NCBI RefSeq assembly: GCF_008364685.1
Contig: NZ_VTTL01000013.1
Location: 62,001 to 126,000, forward strand
Direction of reading: 5' to 3'
DNA: 64,000 nucleotides
Source of the DNA: Xanthobacter oligotrophicus
Lineage (GTDB): Bacteria; Pseudomonadota; Alphaproteobacteria; Rhizobiales; Xanthobacteraceae
Below, one piece after another: positions 59,849 through 64,000 of the stretch (position 1 is the first letter of the stretch; each line of letters starts with the position of its first letter). The notes beneath the pieces are model-generated. The model saw nothing but the letters and a program-made list of their open reading frames with translations, had not been told where the DNA came from and did not search any database. The translations under genes were made by a program, and so were the position numbers.

Positions 59849-61002
59849 ACGAAGCGGCCGGCGGCGCCCTCGAGGAGATCATCGCCGGCATCGCCCGTTC
59901 GGAAGGCTTCGATACCGTCGGCATCGCCCGCGCGGAGGCGATCCCTCAGGCCGGCGTCCGGCTGAAAGAGTGGGTCGCCGGCGGCGCCCATGGCGATATG
60001 GGCTGGATGGCCGAGACCCTGGAGCGCCGGGCCGATCCCGCTGTGCTGTGGCCGCAGATGCGCTCCGTCATCATGCTGGGGCTCAATTACGGCCCAGCGG
60101 ACGACCCGCGCGCGGTGCTGGCGCAGCGGTCGGCGGGCGCTATCTCCGTCTATGCGCGGGCGGAGGATTACCACGACATCATCAAGCCCAAGCTGAAGCG
60201 CGTCGCCCGCGCCCTGCTCGTCGAGGCGCAGCGGCGCGGGCTTGAGGGCGACGTTAAAGTGTTTGTGGATACCGCCCCGCTCATGGAGAAGCCATTGGCT
60301 GCGGCGGCAGGGCTCGGCTGGCAGGGCCGGCACACCAACCTGGTCTCGCGGGATTTCGGCTCCTGGATGTTCCTCGGTGCCATCGCCACCACGCTGGAGC
60401 TGAAGCCGTCCGCGCCCGAAAAGGACCATTGCGGCTCCTGCCGCGCCTGCCTTGAGGCCTGCCCCACGGCGGCCTTTCCCGCTCCCTACGTCATCGATGC
60501 GCGGCGCTGCGTCTCCTATCTCACCATCGAGCACAAGGGTCCGATCCCGCGCGACCTGCGCCCGCTCATGGGCAACCGCATCTATGGCTGCGACGATTGC
60601 CTCGCCGCCTGCCCATGGAACAAGTTCGCCGAACTCGGGCGCGAAATGAGGCTTGCGGCGCGGGCGGAGAATGACGCCCCGCCCTTGGCCGAGCTCGTTG
60701 GGCTGGACGATGCCGCCTTCCGCGCCCGCTTCCCGAAAAGCCCCATCAAGCGGGTGGGACGCGACCGCTTCGTGCGCAACGTGCTGGTGGCCATCGGCAA
60801 TTCGGCCGACCCGAGCCTGCTGCCCCAGGTGGAGGCACGGCTTGGCGATGCGTCGGCGCTGGTACGCGGGGCGGCGGTGTGGGCGCTGGGGCGGTTGGCT
60901 GATCCTGATACCGTCATCGCCCACGCACGTGAGGCCCTGCCGCAGGAAGTGGACGCGACGGTGCGGGCGGAATGGGATGCCGCGTCGGCCCAACCGCTCT
61001 AA
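59845..61002 (+). CDS. queG: Epoxyqueuosine reductase QueG
   Basis: About 385 aa. Conserved [79 protein letters not shown], then two 4Fe-4S clusters in [17 protein letters not shown] and [15 protein letters not shown], and HEAT repeats ([14 protein letters not shown]). It reduces epoxyqueuosine in tRNA using cobalamin. No ATG, GTG or TTG lies in frame between the GST stop and the conserved N-terminus. The only sensible start is CTG at 59845, overlapping the GST TGA as CTGA. Confidence 0.93.
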   Translation: MNEAAGGALEEIIAGIARSEGFDTVGIARAEAIPQAGVRLKEWVAGGAHGDMGWMAETLERRADPAVLWPQMRSVIMLGLNYGPADDPRAVLAQRSAGAISVYARAEDYHDIIKPKLKRVARALLVEAQRRGLEGDVKVFVDTAPLMEKPLAAAAGLGWQGRHTNLVSRDFGSWMFLGAIATTLELKPSAPEKDHCGSCRACLEACPTAAFPAPYVIDARRCVSYLTIEHKGPIPRDLRPLMGNRIYGCDDCLAACPWNKFAELGREMRLAARAENDAPPLAELVGLDDAAFRARFPKSPIKRVGRDRFVRNVLVAIGNSADPSLLPQVEARLGDASALVRGAAVWALGRLADPDTVIAHAREALPQEVDATVRAEWDAASAQPL

Positions 61003-61152
61003 GTTCCGTCGCAGTTGGTGCCGGCGCTGTTTCCAACCGGCGCGTTTGCCGGTAGGATTGCCACCTCACGAACCATGAAGGGGGCGACAAGAGCTGGCGT
61101 CACGATCGCGTCGCGCCCACGCGCGATGATCGACGGCGACAGAACAGGCAAC

Positions 61153-62561
<1,409 letters not shown>

Positions 62562-62565
<4 letters not shown>

Positions 62566-63707
62566 GCTTGCGCAGATCCGGCAGCGACCGCGACCGTCCC
62601 CTCGATCGTTCTTCGGAACGCCAATCCGAACGCCCTTTGCCGCCCTCCGGCCCCGCCCGCGCGGCGGTGACGGCGCCGTGGGCGAGCCCGGACGACGAAG
62701 GCCCCGCCCATGTGGTGCTGGCCTTCGACGACAACCGGCTCGCCACCCTCCTGTTCGGCCATTACGGGCGCAACCTCGCCGTGATCGAGCGCAAGCTCGG
62801 GGTGAAGGCCGATTCGCGCGGCAACCACGTGACGCTGGAAGGCGCGCGCGATGCCTGCGAGCAAGCTAGAGCCGTGCTGGAGCACCTCTACGAGGCCTTG
62901 CGCAAGGGCCGCGACATCAGCCAGGGCGACGTGGACGGGGCCATCCGCGAGGTGACCTCGCAGGGCTCCCTGTTCGATTTCGATCCGGCCGAGAACCGAC
63001 AGTCGTTCGATGAGATCCAGCTGCGCCGCCGCCCGGTGCGGGCGCGCACCGCCGCCCAGGACGCCTATATAAGGGCGCTGAAGCGCCACACCCTCGTGTT
63101 CGGCTCGGGTCCCGCCGGCACCGGCAAGACGTGGCTCGCGGTGGCCTATGCGGTGCACCTGCTGGAACGGCGCATGGTGGACCGCATCATCCTGTCGCGG
63201 CCAGCGGTGGAGGCGGGCGAGCGGCTCGGCTTCCTGCCCGGCGACATGAAGGACAAGGTGGACCCCTACCTGCGCCCCATCTACGACGCGCTCTATGACC
63301 TCATGGACCGCCCCTTCGTGGAGCGGGCGCTGCAATCGGGCGAGATCGAGATCGCCCCGCTGGCCTTCATGCGCGGACGCACCCTCTCCAACGCTGCGGT
63401 CATCCTGGACGAGGCGCAGAACGCCACCTCCATGCAGATGAAGATGTTCCTCACCCGCCTGGGCGAGAACTCGCACATGATCGTCACCGGCGACGCCAGC
63501 CAGACCGACCTGCCCCAGGGCCAGATCTCCGGCCTTGCCGAAGCGGTGCGGCTGCTGGAGGGCATCGAGGGGGTGGGCGTGTGCGTCTTCAAGGCCGAGG
63601 ACGTGGTGCGCCACGAGATGGTCGGGCGCATCGTCTCGGCCTACGAGAAGCTTGACGCGGCCAAGCTCGAGGCCGCTTCCGCCCGCCTCGGCAAGGCCGG
63701 AGCCTGA
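62562..63707 (+). CDS. PhoH-like ATPase
   Basis: About 381 aa if started at the TTG at 62562. A second in-frame TTG at 62568 is seven bases after GGAGG and is the better placed start. An N-terminal KH-like domain ([31 protein letters not shown]) is followed by the ATPase: Walker [12 protein letters not shown], Walker [11 protein letters not shown], sensor [13 protein letters not shown]. PhoH with ybeY and miaB is a standard neighbourhood; the family is implicated in RNA metabolism. Confidence 0.92.
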
Positions 63708-63711
63708 TCCC

Positions 63712-64000
63712 ATGGCCGCCCTGAAGCTTGTCGCCACGAGCGTCCCCCCCGAGGAGGACCCCGTCGCCATCGACGTGCTGGTGGAGGCGGAGGGCTGGTC
63801 TGCCGTCCCCGACGCCGAAGCCATCTGCGTGCGGGCCGCGCAGGCAGCGCTCGCGGCCTGCGGCGACGAGGTGCCGGAGCCCTGCGAGGTCGCCATCACC
63901 CTCACCGACGACGCGCGCATCCGCGTGCTGAACCGGGAGTGGCGCGGCAAGGACAAGGCCACCAACGTGCTGTCCTTCCCCCAGCCGGACCTGCCCGACG
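63712..64000 (+). CDS. ybeY: Endoribonuclease YbeY, N-terminal part
   Basis: 96 residues visible, cut by the right edge. ATG at 63712, four bases after the phoH stop. ALTDDARIRVLNREWRGKDKATNVLSFP is the family's central conserved region; the zinc-binding HGxLHLxGYDH motif would follow beyond the window. YbeY matures 16S rRNA 3' ends and is part of the phoH-ybeY set. Confidence 0.95.
   Translation, partial: MAALKLVATSVPPEEDPVAIDVLVEAEGWSAVPDAEAICVRAAQAALAACGDEVPEPCEVAITLTDDARIRVLNREWRGKDKATNVLSFPQPDLPD

Overview
The window is high-GC DNA of a methylotrophic alphaproteobacterium of the Rhizobiales (Hyphomicrobiales). A Xanthobacteraceae member (Xanthobacter, Ancylobacter or Starkeya type) is my best guess. 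The inference rests on gene content (lanthanide-type methanol dehydrogenase, PQQ synthesis and tetrahydromethanopterin C1 genes together), on alphaproteobacterial versions of housekeeping genes, and on palindromic intergenic elements of a kind common in that order. No insertion sequence, CRISPR array, phage gene or tRNA was seen. One structured RNA (RNase P RNA) is present. Genes are densely packed, and many are coupled by ATGA, GTGA, TTGA or even CTGA overlaps.

Layout. 1-7.3 kb: the edge of a phosphonate-utilisation cluster, an MBL hydrolase, a DUF3422 protein, and the conserved ybbP/ybbA/tesA group. 7.4-15.3 kb: a small unknown protein, a triheme cytochrome c with an unusual duplicated tail, ligA, rnpB, azlCD, an exported alpha/beta hydrolase and a small membrane protein. 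15.4-20.4 kb: lactate oxidation operon lutABC, an L,D-transpeptidase, an OmpR-type regulator and a cyclic-nucleotide-binding protein. 20.4-26.7 kb: chromate transporter, then dctA divergent from dctBD, with a visible sigma-54 promoter and paired upstream sites.

26.7-53.9 kb is a methylotrophy island. Read on the minus strand it holds an ABC importer, an MBL 'quinoprotein relay' hydrolase, xoxF, xoxG, xoxJ, a CXXCW rhodanese-like protein and a SoxYZ-like carrier. A TonB-dependent receptor is divergent from the importer. On the plus strand follow mtdB, mch and three orf5/orf7/orf9-type cofactor genes. On the minus strand come fhcBADC with a cytochrome c, and pqqABCDE with two unknown exported proteins. 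Together these encode methanol oxidation to formaldehyde in the periplasm (XoxF with PQQ, electrons to XoxG), then formaldehyde oxidation to formate through H4MPT and a methanofuran analogue (MtdB, Mch, Fhc). The formaldehyde-activating enzyme and mxaF are not in the window. A two-component system (54.0-56.3 kb) lies directly upstream of pqqA in the same orientation.

56.6-64 kb: housekeeping genes secB, a lipocalin-like protein, a DUF1674 protein, uppP, a GST, queG, miaB, a phoH-like gene and the start of ybeY.

The most interesting parts are the TonB receptor plus ABC importer attached to xoxFGJ (a candidate lanthanide or lanthanophore uptake system), the poorly understood SoxYZ-like/CXXCW/MBL set, the two-component system beside pqq, and the two unknown exported proteins coupled to pqqE.
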